Both the position numbers and the translations under genes were made by a program. The notes under the pieces were generated by a model. The model had not been told where the DNA came from, did no database searches, and was given only the letters and a program-made list of their open reading frames with translations. Shown piece by piece: positions 16,491 to 28,183 of a stretch of DNA of 64,000 nucleotides. Every line of letters begins with the position of its first letter. The stretch's first letter is position 1. This stretch comes from Phaeotremella fagi. Lineage: Eukaryota; Basidiomycota; Tremellomycetes; Tremellales; Phaeotremellaceae. Location of the stretch: contig BCHU01000008.1 in the NCBI GenBank assembly GCA_001599715.1, positions 1,054,001-1,118,000 of the forward strand. The letters are read 5' to 3'.

Positions 16491-16814
16491 GTTGAGGTGG
16501 AAGTTAGGAGGTCTTCGTTTTATGAGTCGAGAAGATGGTCCTCGAGGTTATGTATGTTTGAGTTTAGTCAGTTGAATCTCATGGTTTGGATATTGTAGCG
16601 TTGAGAATGTATGTCGAAGTTACAGAATTTTGAAACATGAATGCCTTCTGATTGAGAATAAAGCAAATGCACGAAAGAACAAGTCACTGAGATACATTGA
16701 TACCTCAATCTGGCGGATGATCTTCTATATAGAGCTACAAGACACATAAGGTAGGAGTTCGAGTTTCAGCATTACCAAACCAGTTGGATAATATCCCCAG
16801 AAACAAAAAACAAA
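16491..16814. other. Convergent 3' intergenic region
   Basis: 324 bp between the stop codons of two convergent genes. Nothing beyond expected 3' UTR sequence is seen. Confidence 0.5.
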
Positions 16815-18212
16815 CTACAAATCGGGAGTCAAAGGACGGATACCAGAAATCGTCACTCGTCTCATACTAGGAATACCAGGACTAGCAGTTCTAACAGAAG
16901 ACAAATCTGTTGAGAACCAACCGTTTCGACTTCCATTATCGACCATGACTGGTGGGAATGAATCTTCTATATTCAGTGGGAATCTGATTTGGGGTATAGG
17001 AGTTTCGGAATATTGAGAATGTGGACTATCACTTGAATTCGGACTACCATTTGACGGATTCAAGTGTACTTGATCGTAATGTGGGATCGTGATGGAAAGT
17101 GAAGGTTGATGGATGTTAGGAGTAGGTGTAACCCAGGATGTATAGTTGTTCTAAATGGCAGAAAATGAGTATTAGGTTTTAAAAAGATACACCACTACTC
17201 ACATCAATGTATGGACGACGATACGAAGGAACAACCTTCCCAATATCTGTAGTTTTCCATACAGTCGATCCATCAATCCCATATATCTCCATATAACTGC
17301 CAACAGTATCTTCATCTTCAGTTGAAACATGAGAATATCGCACAGGTGGACTACAGGCGAGTCAGTGACAACACATATGACGGAAGTTGACATTATCATA
17401 CGGAGCAATCTTCCCATAAGGCCATCTTTTCCAATCAATTTCGGTACCCAACAACTCCCAAGCTAACAGATGTGACCAATGTTGATAACACATCAGAGTT
17501 TCGACATCGAATACAAGCTCAGTATCAGTTAAACCTGAGAATGGCCAAGCAATCCACGGGATTGGTTTAGAGACGGAATCGATGATCGCTCTTTCAGAAT
17601 CCATCAAGGATATTTCGTAAACGATGGGGACAAGAGCTTCAGGAAGAGGGATTGGAAGTAAAGCCAGAGCCTAGCACGTTAGTAAATATATGCTAAATGG
17701 ACTTACAGCTGCACAAAACACCGGTCCTTGTTGTAACCTATACGACAAAGCTTGTAAAGTCCAAGTTTTCCCACATTGTCCACTGAACCAATCTTAGCTA
17801 ACATCATGAAACGATTTGAGAAAGTGGACTTACTACTTGGAGATCTTTCCCAAAGGACCCTCTTCAAACCCAAGAACATCAGCGATTTCATTTCTTAGAC
17901 CAGCTAAGCCTCTATAAGCAGGAGCTACCATTCCAGATGTAGCGTGATGGATTTGAGCCTTAGTTGTCACGGGTTTAGCTATGTGGTATCGAAGATTCGA
18001 TCAGTAGCTCACCTTATACCTCGCACGATCAGTTTGCCATCCCTCGCACGCTGACCAGCAGCAGTGCCCGTCAAACCCGCATTCGCAAGTACATATCTCT
18101 GGAGTTTGGCTATATTGGTGTTAGTGAGATATTTCAAATTTATGAGAAGCGAAGTATGAGGATTGAAAGACGTGGAACATCATTCAACTTACTTGCAGAA
18201 CCAGTCTGGCAT
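16815..18212 (-). CDS. Unknown protein; reading frame cannot be joined cleanly
   Basis: A minus-strand gene I do not recognise. The 3' half is secure: exons 17707-17792, 17402-17670, 17203-17350 and 16815-17150 join in frame. They read WFSGQCGKTWTLQALSY, then LPIPLPEALVPIVYEI, PWIAWPFSGLTDTELVFD, HLLAWELLGTEIDWKRWPYG and a Ser/Pro-rich C-terminus. The 5' half (18193-18212, 18013-18109, 17834-17958) also splices with GT-AG sites. It gives MPDWFC then a Cys-rich stretch (CTCECGFDGHCCWSAC) and AQIHHATSGMVAPAYRGLAG. The junction 17834/17792 is one base out of phase, however, and exon 18013-18109 is also open in a second frame (KLQRYVLANAGLTGT). Either an indel, a non-canonical splice or decay is involved. 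Exon borders in the 5' half are provisional. Confidence 0.55.
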
Positions 18213-18728
18213 TTTGATTAAGTATTATATGGGTTTTGATGTAGATGTATTGCTGTATCGTGTTTATGAACAGAAGGAAGGATATTTGAATTATAGATTG
18301 GGAATAGGATAGCTTATTAGGGGGTGGAATATAGAGTTAAGAAAGAAGAGGTAGGTTAATATCAACATGAAAGAGTTGTTTTCTGGGTGGACCAACCGGT
18401 TACCTTTAATTCCGGCAAACAGCCAGCAAGCTTGCTAGCTGACATTGGTCAATGGTAAATGAATGAAAGACTATCGATGAATAATGAGTGCATGCATAAC
18501 GTCATGGGATGGTAAAACTAGGTAAGCTATGATGATTTCGTAAAATCACCAAAGTGAAGTGAACAGAAAGTAAAAACAGTGGCCCGTGTCCTTTCAATAT
18601 ACGTGAAATGAATTTCAAAGGATGAAAACTTGATTCTTCATCAACTCTAATGAGACAAATACTGGCTCATGCTATATTCGTTTACGTCAGCTTTTGTTCT
18701 TCGCAAAGATCTTATCAGCTAATTAAAC
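18213..18728. other. Intergenic: promoter of the unknown gene / NFU1 3' side
   Basis: 516 bp between two minus-strand genes. It contains no supported open frame, RNA gene or repeat. Confidence 0.5.
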
Positions 18729-19736
18729 TCACTCAGGCTTGCCAGTAGCTTGTTTCTGAGCTTCAGCTTTCTTCTCCAGTCTAGCTTCTAATTTGTTGAA
18801 TTCGTCCAAAGCAATTAATTCCTCTTCATCCAAAACCTATATTCCACGAGTAAGAATGTACATTTGTGATGAGAGACAATCCCACTCACCTGCTCAACGC
18901 CTTTAACTTCTGGCACATAGTGCATCAACATCCTTTCAATCCCATTCTTCAAAGTGACACTACTCGAACTACAACCTCTGCAACTCCCTTTAAGTTTAAG
19001 TTTAACGATTCCAGTCTCTTCATCGATCCCCTTTAATTCTATATCACCCCCGTCCTCCTGTATAGCAGGTCTAACACGGGTATCCAAAAGTTCTTTGATC
19101 ATAGCAACGACTTCTGTATCGGTATCTAAAATCCTAGTATCCTCCGCACCATCTAAACCTTCACCATCACGGAATAACGGTTGACCACTTGAGAAATGTT
19201 CCATTAAGACGGCGAAGACTTCGGGTTTCAATATCGCCCAGGACAAGGTATCGTCTTTAGAACATGTTACGAAATCTGGTCCATAGAAGACTCCTGTTAA
19301 GCCTTCGATGGTAAGCAGACGAGTTGCTAGTGGAGACGCTAACGCTGAACGGAGATCGAGGAATTCATGAGATCCACCATTCGGTAAAACAGGAATTCCT
19401 GGAATGAATTTGAGAGAAGCTTCGTTAGGTGTGGTTTCGGTTTGAATGAACATGGTTCGAGCTATGTGATGTCAATAAAGGTTGAATACGATCACATTTT
19501 GATTAGTACGACCTACCTTGTTGTCGTCTTCCATTCGCTAGATTAGGCATTGATCGTCGTAAATTGACCCCTCTCGACATGCCGACATTTCGAGGTGTAT
19601 TTGAAGAAGCGACGAATTGAGATCGACTTGAACTTGCCAAATTCCTAACGAACGGAGTGAGTCCGGGAGAAAGTTGATGGGTACTTCGTGAAGTTGAAGC
19701 TATGAGAGACCTCATGATGGTTTGAGAGCTGGACAT
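18729..19736 (-). CDS. NFU1: Mitochondrial iron-sulfur cluster scaffold/carrier NFU1
   Basis: Late-acting mitochondrial Fe-S carrier that helps supply 4Fe-4S clusters to lipoate synthase and respiratory enzymes. Exons 19517-19736, 18890-19461 and 18729-18836 (complement) give 299 aa. The first 75 residues are Ser/Arg-rich with few acids, as in a mitochondrial presequence. The Nfu N-domain follows (MFIQTETTPNEASLKF, GVFYGPDFVTCSK), then the NifU-like domain (VRPAIQEDGGDIEL) with the cluster-binding Cys234-x2-Cys237 in GSCRGCSSSSVTLKNGIE. The C-terminal exon adds a short Lys/Glu helix. Splice sites are canonical and the length is normal for the family. Confidence 0.94.
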
Positions 19737-20058
19737 CGTTTAGGTGGACTTGATAAGTGGTGAGTAAGATTATATATGTGGTTTTATAAACTTTTTGTTA
19801 GTAATCCTCTGACAGCTACTGGTGGCGACCATTTCAAGTGGAGGGAGGTGTTACAGATAAACTCCGTTTTGTGGCAGTGCCTCTATTGGCCTACAATATT
19901 GGCTACTGTCTAAAAGTATAACCGGGGTATCCATTCAACTCTCTGTCATTGTCACTTGATTCTCTTTTCTCCCATCAACAATCTGGACATCAAAGATCAG
20001 ACATCAGACATCAGCCGACGACAAAACACTTGGTCTCAACTGGAAACACCCCCTCATC
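19737..20058. other. Divergent promoter region NFU1 / PEX11
   Basis: 322 bp between the starts of two divergent genes, so it must hold both promoters. A TATATAT run sits near 19770, upstream of NFU1. Nothing else stands out. Confidence 0.5.
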
Positions 20059-21147
20059 ATGTTATCCACCAAATCCACCCCCTCCCTCCTCCAAAATCCC
20101 CGAGCCCTCCTCGCTCGTCTAGTCCGCTTAACCTCAACAATCCAAGGTCTAGACGCCTCCCTCATGCTCGCCCAATATTCCTCCCCAATAATCATAGCGA
20201 TCTTATTAGGAATCGCGAAATTCCGTGCATCCCATCCGAGAATTCGATTCGGTTTTGGTGGGAATAAAGCTGCTATTGTTGGTGGTTCGGGGAATGGTTT
20301 GGTTAAACTTGCTGAGGGATGGGGGAAGGGGGCTGTTAGTATTGGTGATGCTAGAGTTATCATGAGGGCTTTTGGTTAGTACATGATTCATCCACTAGGT
20401 CTCTAGAGCTTTTACTCATGAAAAGAATAGGTATCCTTCCCATTATCCAGTGGTTGTTGGCTCTACATCCCAAACCAATCGTCGCTCTTCGTTCATTCCT
20501 AATCTCACCAAGATCTATCTTCAACAACGAGAAAACCCTTCCAACTCTCCAAGTCCTCTCTCTCCTTCTTTATTATCCACTAGAACATCTTGCTTGGTTA
20601 GGCAGTAAAGGTATCATACCGATTAGTGTTCAAACGATGGGTCTATCACAATTATGGAGTGTTAGATTTTGGGCGTAAGTCGGTTTTGACTCCATATATG
20701 TAGATCTACTGACTGTCTGACAGACTCTACGTCGTCTTGACAATCTACAAATTGCGTCAAACTCAATTATCACTGAGTGCTAAAACCAAAGCTCTTCGTT
20801 CAGCTAAACCATCTGTAACATCAACCGAAGCGGAGGGATATGAATTGAAAGAAAAAACTACACCAGGTGAACCATCAACATCATCGGCAGTTGATAGTCG
20901 AGCTGAAGAGATTGGAAAATTGAGAAACGGATGGCAAGAATGGAAGAATGCAGTCATTGTCAATTCGTGAGTGAAGATTTTGTTGATGACCTACAGCTAA
21001 ATTCATTCGTGCAGCGGCTACGCCCCTCTTACTATCCATTGGTCTACTCCAGGTGGTCTTTGGACATCACCTCTTGTCACGTCAGTCTTCGGAACTGTTG
21101 CAGCAGTAGGACAATTATCTTCTGAATGGAGAAAAGGTTCGACTTAA
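20059..21147 (+). CDS. Peroxisomal membrane protein of the PEX11 family
   Basis: Probably shapes and divides peroxisomes. Exons 20059-20374, 20431-20674, 20724-20966 and 21015-21147 give 311 aa. Marks include an N-terminal segment RLTSTIQGLDASLMLAQYSS, a hydrophobic IIIAILLGIAKF, LLYYPLEHLAWLGSKGIIP and a C-terminal GYAPLTIHWS followed by a weakly hydrophobic helix (VFGTVAAVGQL). The layout fits the PEX11C-like group of fungi better than classic Pex11. A charged Ser/Thr/Glu-rich loop lies between the last two membrane parts. Introns are GT-AG and all exons are in frame. The gene ends 134 bp from the convergent dioxygenase gene. Confidence 0.82.
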
Positions 21148-21280
21148 AAATAAAAGATTTTTGTTGTGATTGTCGGAGGTTTCAAGATTATGTACAAGTC
21201 TATGCATTAACAACCAATGTAACAACCAAGATCAACAACTCTAAGTTCTTTTCTCGACAAACAAATCATCCCGCTCTCAA

Positions 21281-22993
21281 TCAATCCCTGTAACCACCAG
21301 CTTTGGATTTAGCTTCGTCACCTTGAGGTTTGATACACAACGACAAGTAACGTTCTTTAAGCCAATCTTTGGCGACTTTCCCCGTTGTTGCTTCGTATTC
21401 TTCTACGGAAAGTGGTTTCTCGGCTTGAGGGGTGACACGAAGACCATGACGGAGTGATGGCTAAAACAAATTTGGTTAGTCAGATTGACGATGAACATTT
21501 TTTTCACTTACATAAGCGTCAAAGGTCGCAGAGTGGTTGACAATTCTGTTATCCCAGATAGCTACATCACCCGCTTGCCATCTCCATCGACAAGTAGCAT
21601 CTGATAACATAAGTATAAGTATGAATGGAGAAACAAAAATCAACTTACCTGTTTGTTGAGCAAAACCGTCTCTCAAGAATGCCAACGTGTTATCACTTTC
21701 AGCCTTTGCTGCTCCAATGATGCGAGTAACGAATCCGGGGTTAACGAAAACCGCTTTCCAACCAGTGACAGGATGAACACGAACGATAGGGTGAGCGTTT
21801 TCGATGGGTTCACGTTTAGGGATTGCTACAGTTCCAATTCGAGATGCTGCTTGGTTGAAACCTGTATGAAGAGCTTGAAGGGATTCGAGATAGAGTTGGT
21901 ATGGTCGAGAAAGTGATGAGTAGAGTGCGTATCTAAGAGAATAGGTTTAGTAATTCAACAATGGTATGATATGTATTAGCTCACCCTGAACTCCATAGAG
22001 TGTCGTTACCAACTTCAGGTGTGACTAAAAGTTTAAGAATCGTAGCTCCAGGGGGTTGCAATTCATAAGTGACATCAGAATGGAATAGTTCTGCACGAGA
22101 AAAAGCGAATAAGTCTGGTCGAGCGTTTTTATCTGCGTAGACAACTAAGAGATGGGTAATTGTCAACACTTGAATTTTTGAGAATTTTTGAACTCACCAA
22201 CAACATCATCTAAATCACCTCTTCTTGGAGTTGCGTAGGTTGGATGGGTATGAAGAGGACCAAAATGTTGACCGAGAGCACGTTGTTTTTCGATAGTTAG
22301 ACTCTCTTGGTTTCTGAAGACTAAAGACAGGGTTAGTAATCATTTTCCTCACGTAAATATCGAAACTTACAGACGACACCACGTTGAGCGACAAGTAAAG
22401 CCCTGTCACACGACTAGTTTAGTAAAAATCTCAAAACAAGATTTGAAACAGCATCTACTCACAAATCATCTCTTTCATCTGAACCTAGATCTTCGAGTTT
22501 AACAGGTCCTTCAATAGCTGTTCCAATAGCTATCCCAAGATCTACAATCTTGCCACCAGCTTTTTCGATAAACGCTCTTAATCTTGCATGATTGGGGTCG
22601 GCATGATTCCCTCGATCATCAAAATCGAATGGTTGGAGTGGTGGATCAGATGCAGTGCGAACGGGATTGTGAGCTAGATGTTGTTAGTTGATGCTTTTTG
22701 AATGTTGATTTGTCAACTCACGAAGAAAATCTTTGAATGGGTAATCTGGGCTTGGGCCGTCTCCAAAAGTTTCTCCCTGTGAGATGAGGAACATGATCAG
22801 CATATAGCTAGATCTAATCTGATGAATATGGACTCACGACGTAGTTGAAAGGATCGACCATTTTAACAGAACTGCTGGATTCAGCTTCGTTGCTGTTCCC
22901 ATCAACTTCAGAAGGACCAGAAGCTTTCAAGAATAATTTCTTTTCAGTCATGTCAGCCAAAGCTGAGACTGTTTCTGTTACTGAGACAGGCAT
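21281..22993 (-). CDS. TauD/TfdA-family Fe(II)/2-oxoglutarate dioxygenase
   Basis: An oxygenase of the sulfonate/taurine-dioxygenase family; the fungal paralogues act on varied sulfonates, sulfates or amino-acid-like substrates. Nine exons (complement): 22838-22993, 22722-22776, 22463-22673, 22371-22402, 22198-22320, 21985-22144, 21649-21932, 21512-21600, 21281-21460, giving 429 aa. Iron ligands are visible: HxD in FHSDVTYELQPPG, and the distal His in IWDNRIVNHSATFDAY. The 2-oxoglutarate-binding Arg is in LRHGLRVTP. VFFRNQESL and FGPLHTHPTYATP are typical of the fungal branch. No signal peptide or PTS1 is seen. The substrate is unknown. It neighbours an oxidoreductase and a glycoside-use block, which may hint at a shared pathway. 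Confidence 0.9.
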
Positions 22994-23238
22994 ATTGCTT
23001 AATATTTTAGATGTTTTTAATATGAGGTTGTGAAGTAATAAAAGTTTAATGAAAATGTGAAAGTAAGTTAATGATTAACGTGATAGATAATAAGGTCGTC
23101 TGACTCATTGCGTGCACTTTTTCAACAAAAAGGGACGAAGGTGGGCGGTTTGTCAGGCTCTGACTTATCAGGCACACTAAGGGACGGTTGTCTGGGCACG
23201 CTTTGGTTACGTAAGGGATTCATTGAACTTGTACTGCT

Positions 23239-24443
23239 CTACGAAAAATGCAAAGTGACACCTTGAGCAGAACTCTCCCGTGCTAACTCAATGATTCTAA
23301 TACCGTCTCTAGCTGTTTCTGGTTTGATCACTAGCTCTTTGGTACCCTTGATTGCCTCAGCGAAATCGGAATAAAATTCACCGTAATCTCCTCTAAAACT
23401 ATCTACCGGTCCAACCCAGAGATCACCCTTCTTTTGCTGATTCGAGTTGATTTGCTTTTTAGTCGTGAGTTCCCCTTTCAGTTCTTCCTCTTCGACCCCG
23501 AAAGAAGGATCTGTAGCTTTGACACCAGCGTTGATCTGATCTTCTTGAGGATCAGTGCCGTACTTGATGAAAGTTCCATCATATCCTCTGAAAAAGTATT
23601 TCAATGGTTGTATCATGGTCGAAGCTACGTTTGTTTTGACATGTACCAACAAAGGCGAATCGGTATATTGTAAGGTAATAGTGAATGAATCTTCCGTTTC
23701 GGATTTTATACCTCTCAAAACTCTGTAGAACGCAGTGACAGATTTCGGTTGACCAAATAATACCAGAGCTTGATCGATTGAATGACATCCAATTCCAAAA
23801 TTCATCCCTTCTCCAGGATTCCAATCAGGACTCGATAGATAGGACATCCAAGAAGGGAAATTCAAATCAAAGTGTATTTCGGCTTCGGTGATTTCTCCCA
23901 GAGCCTTGTTCTTCAGTAAACTGGACAGTGTCTTAAAATCCGAATCATAACGTCGATCTATGAAACGATGAGACCTTCTTAAACAGCTGTTTGAACGGAA
24001 ACTTACTCTGAAACGCCGTAAGAAGCGTTCCACTGGCATCTCTTGCTTTCAACATGCGATCTGCTTCCTTTGAGCTGACCGTGAATGGCTTTTCCACGGC
24101 AACTTTATACTGTAAGCTTTGGTCCTGTCTGAGAAGATAACTCACCATGTTTCCCGGCTTCAAGCGCTTGGATAGCCAAGTCGGCATGACTATCGTGCTG
24201 GGTAACAATCGTGACCATTTCGATATTTTTGTCCGCCAAAAATTCTCCCAAGTCGGAATAATGCTTCACATCTGGATAATCAAGTGTACAATGTCTTTTC
24301 ACAGTCCCATCGTTACCTGGGCTAGCAGCTCTCTGGTGTATAGCGTAGAGTTCCAGGTGAGGGTTTTTCAGAATGAAAGGTAAATGAAATACTCTAGCGG
24401 AATTCCCATATCCCAAAAGTCCTACTTTGATTTTTGGTGTCAT
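23239..24443 (-). CDS. Gfo/Idh/MocA-family NAD(P)-dependent oxidoreductase
   Basis: A sugar- or polyol-type dehydrogenase. Exons 24146-24443, 24007-24102 and 23239-23957 (complement) give 370 aa. The Rossmann start is IKVGLLGYGNSARVFHLPF. The family motif EKPF (HVAVEKPFTVS) is rebuilt exactly across the first intron with the acceptor TATAAAG, and is followed by LTAFQNRRYDSDFKTL. GIGCHSIDQALVLFGQP holds the catalytic His-region of this family. Fungal relatives are annotated as oxidoreductases, galactose/xylose dehydrogenase-like or biliverdin-reductase-like; the substrate cannot be told. The gene is divergent from the Zn2Cys6 factor, with 308 bp between the starts, so the two could share control elements. 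Confidence 0.92.
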
Positions 24444-24751
24444 CTTTTGTTTTGGTAGCTGGCAATAAATTCAGTCACTCGTTGCATCGCATTGACGACC
24501 TAGATTTGTACAAGTTCAGTATTCATCTGGTGTGGATTATTGATTGCATGTCCCAAGCTTGGCTATGCTTTGAGTCAGATGACGATGGGCACCGGCATCT
24601 GAAAAGCCGAGGTAAAGTACTTTCAGTACCCGGAGCCATGGACTCCAATAAGGGGCGCAATGTCTCTTTTCTCAACGTCTTTCTTAACCTCGCTGATAGT
24701 CTCCGATAGTTTTGCATACCAACGCCGACAGCTTCAACAACGTCGTCAAAC

Positions 24752-27700
24752 ATGAGATCTCGACATGCGTCCCTGGAGTTTTTGGGTCCGGCGAGCCACA
24801 GTTCAAGAAATCAGAATTCTAATGGTGCGGGGAAGAGACCTCGCGATGATGAATCAAAGAATACAACGGCTCCTGTCGCTTGTTTGGAATGTAGGAAAAC
24901 TAGTGAGAAACGATTGTTCCGAACCCAAAACTTAAAGGAGACTCTTTCCTGACTGTCGTTATGCAGAGACAAAGTGTGTAGGCTGTGATCAACCTCCATG
25001 TCAAGTAAGATTCTAGTGAAAGCAATTAAACCAGTTGAGACTGATGACTTACAGAAATGTCGAAGGAATGGCGTTGAATGCGTAGTTCTAGCTAGCGATA
25101 GAGGTAAAGCTACCAAAAGGTAAATTGAACCCATCGACAGTCTCTCATCTTGCAGTATTCGTGAAATCTCTACGCAATTCGAGGATTTGTCTAAAAAATA
25201 TGTTGGTGTGGAGAATAGATTGGAAAGCTTAGAGGGACTCCTTCGACAAGTAGGACTTCCAAAATTTCAACAGCTGACCGTAGGTGCTTGCAGCGACTAC
25301 TGGTACCAGTACAGCTGCACCGACAGCTCACCCAATGGTCAATCCACCGTTGGTTGTAGAGCCTGAACTCGTCCACAGCCATCTCCCTCCTAATCCAGTT
25401 CGTCAGACAAGCGGCTATACCCATTTCACACCACAAGTTGAATCAACTGTATTACCAACCGAGATTGATACTCGTATTCCTGCCTCTTTTGTTCGACAGG
25501 ACTCACCAACACCTCGACCAGTCACTTTACCAACTGCTCAGAAGGACAGCCAAACTGAAGGTAGCACAGCTGATCGAATACTACAGCAAATCGCACCAGC
25601 TGCTGTCTTTTCCCATTTCCGGGATTTAATTGCTGCAAAACGTAACACTGTTTTGTCAACTAGTTCTGAATGGGATATGTCAGCGGATACGGACAATTTA
25701 AATTCCGTATTGACACGTTCGGACGTCGAAGTGTTATTTGGTGTTTACTTCCAGAACATTCATCGTATGTCTTCCGGATGTTGCGCAATACTGACAGTTT
25801 TCTCAGGTCACTGCACCATCTTAGATCCCATCTACTGTACAGTAGATCGTACTTCCAGACTGAGCACATTACTCACCATGACAAGTAGGTGAAACCGAAC
25901 GAGTGGTGATTGACAATCAGTCTGCTCGATTGCAGCACCATTCAGTCCTCCTCACCGACACCTCAGACCATATCTCTGTGCATTGGTAAATAAACTTCTG
26001 GTATCTACTATAGAGCTTGGTGCCAAAGCAATAGAGGTGAGTCACTCATTTCATAAGACTTGGCTATACTGACCAAATCAGGCGGTTCAAGCCATTATCT
26101 TGATATCTCGATGGAGTCATTCGGTCTCTCAGAAAACAACGTTATCCGATAGATCCTGGTTATTTGTGGGATTAGCAATTAGGTAGGGACAATTTCCCCC
26201 TCAAATATGCTGACAGACTCATAGGATGGCTATGGATCTTAATCTCGCTGCAAGATCGCCCGTTTTTGGTATCCCAACTGATTGCGATGACGAGGAATTG
26301 GCTCATCGTTACGCATGTCAACGGGCTTGGTAGGTTTGAAGTCCCTTACTTTACTGGTACTGACTGTTTCAAGGCTCTGGTGTTATGTGGAAGATAGAAA
26401 GTGAGAATAGTCCGCTACATCCAGTTTACGTTAGCTGACACGTTGGCATCAGTTTGTCCCATCAGATTGGGAGGGTCTGCACCATGGAAGAAGATCTTGT
26501 GATTGAAGTAGCTTTGAATAGTCTACCTAGAAAAGATAGACTGGTCAGGTTAATGCTGGTGAGCTTGAAGTTGAGATACTTATTCTATCTTGATTGACCC
26601 CGGGCTTAGGACTTACATCGAGTCATGGAAAGAACTCTCGTGGGTCGCATGATTGTGAAGTATGAGACGAAACCCTGATGAAATCAAAAGATGACTCTAG
26701 TGCGACGTGAATCAGCTGCAAAAACCATAGGATTTCCGGTTCGTGTGACAAATTACAACTATTGTTTATCAAACTGAAGACACATATCTAGAACACTGAT
26801 CTTTTGTTCCTTTTTGAGAGACAACTCTCTAAGTGGTTCGAGGATTCGAGGGTTACTTTTGGGTCGTGAGTGGTTTTAAGTTTAAATTCAGTTCTCCGCT
26901 GACATCAAACACAGCGATAGTAAGTAAAATTCACTGGATCTGGACCGATTCTCAATCAAACTTTTAAAGGTAGTAGCAGTTTCGCGCCTTCGAATACAGA
27001 GCTATTGCGATTGTAAGCGTAGAACGTTACCCTCGCTCATCTACAGTCATAAACGTTACTGGTCCATGACCGTTTTTTCTTACGCCCTGCATATGAATCT
27101 TCAACAAGGGGATGAGTTCAATTCTTGGCGGAATTACTTCAAGGTGAGAAGGACTTGTCGAACGATGACTGACACCTCCAGTCGTTGGCATATGCCAAGG
27201 AGACGCTCGTTGATATCGATGACAACTGGAATGAGTTCCTTCGATACTCTCCTGATCACATTTATGTGTACTTAACTCATTCTTGCTGCATGCTGGTTAA
27301 ACTCAGGTAAGAATGCGTCTTCTTGAGAGTGAAATCAAACAGATATCTGAATGTAAAACAGTCGATCAACCTTTGCCAACATCAGTTCAGACGCGGAACG
27401 ACAGCGACCACTCGACCTCATTCCCAAGATCATCTACCGTTTGGAAGAAGTATCGATCGATGAACTCAGCACGCCTTTCCTTTACGCAGATTTCTTGAGA
27501 CAAGTTTTGAATCATGCGGGTGCTTGGACGAGAATCCCAACATTGCATGCTCCGCGTTTTGCAGATATCCCAGCTTCAGTCAATGGAGGAATGGATTTGA
27601 CCCTTCCGTGGGATTTCAACCAAGAAAGCCATATCCCGCCTCTGGGACTGGAACGACAGAGAGACACCACAAACGACAACGGTGACGCTATGATGTCAGC

Positions 27701-27948
27701 TTGGCTCAACAATATGTGGGATGTAAGTTGATCCAATTCCAGTCCAAATGGACCTAGGCTAATTAATCTGCAGCAATTGCTAGGACCAAATCGATTCAAC
27801 GAGACTCAGATTTTCGACCCTTGTGAGTTTACCTATTTTGGGCCAAGCTTAAAGACGTTGTTCAGCTGTAGCGACTAACGGTCTGAGTGGCGACGCCAAT
27901 ATGATGTTTCACCCAATGTCATCGGACCTTTCAGGAAGATCAATTTGA
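24752..27948 (+). CDS. Zn2Cys6 transcription factor with an in-frame stop
   Basis: Gal4-type DNA-binding regulator. Exons: 24752-24902, 24967-25004, 25055-25119, 25156-25249, 25284-25764, 25807-25884, 25936-26036, 26082-26182, 26225-26329, 26374-26400, 26453-26558, 26610-26659, 26731-26865, 26915-26919, 26970-27012, 27047-27143, 27182-27306, 27362-27722, 27774-27822, 27866-27948. The six-Cys cluster is spliced from three exons: CLECRKTKTKCVG, CDQPPCQ, then KCRRNGVEC. A coiled-coil-like linker and the fungal-specific TF domain follow (LDPIYCTVDRTSRLSTLL, AVQAIILISRW, RMAMDLNLA, LSHQIGRVCT). In exon 26731-26865 a TAG at 26789-26791 interrupts the frame between LFIKLKTHI and NTDLLFLFERQLSKWFED. 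Coding similarity continues beyond it. I found no alternative splice that removes the stop. Exon 26915-26919 (5 nt) and intron 25250-25283 (34 nt) are unusual but in phase. Confidence 0.78.
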
Positions 27949-28183
27949 AGGTCAATTTTGACGTGCTTGTACATGACCGCCGATGCATCACTTGATTGGT
28001 TCTGAGAATTATTCGTTTCTGCTACTTCTGCCGTTTTTGCTCCAACGGAAAGCTACGGTGTTCGCTTCGCCGTCCAGTTAGTAACCCACCGGGTAATGCA
28101 TACCGACGAGATGAGGTTTGAAAATGATATACTCGTACAACTCGAGCCAAGTTTGACATCAAGAGAACTTTCATCCAAGCAAG

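Noticed and set aside
26720..26795. Explaining the TAG as a cryptic intron or as readthrough
   Set aside because: No GT in the exon is in the needed phase, candidate introns would be under 30 nt or create a new stop, and the context TAG-AAC is not a known readthrough signal.
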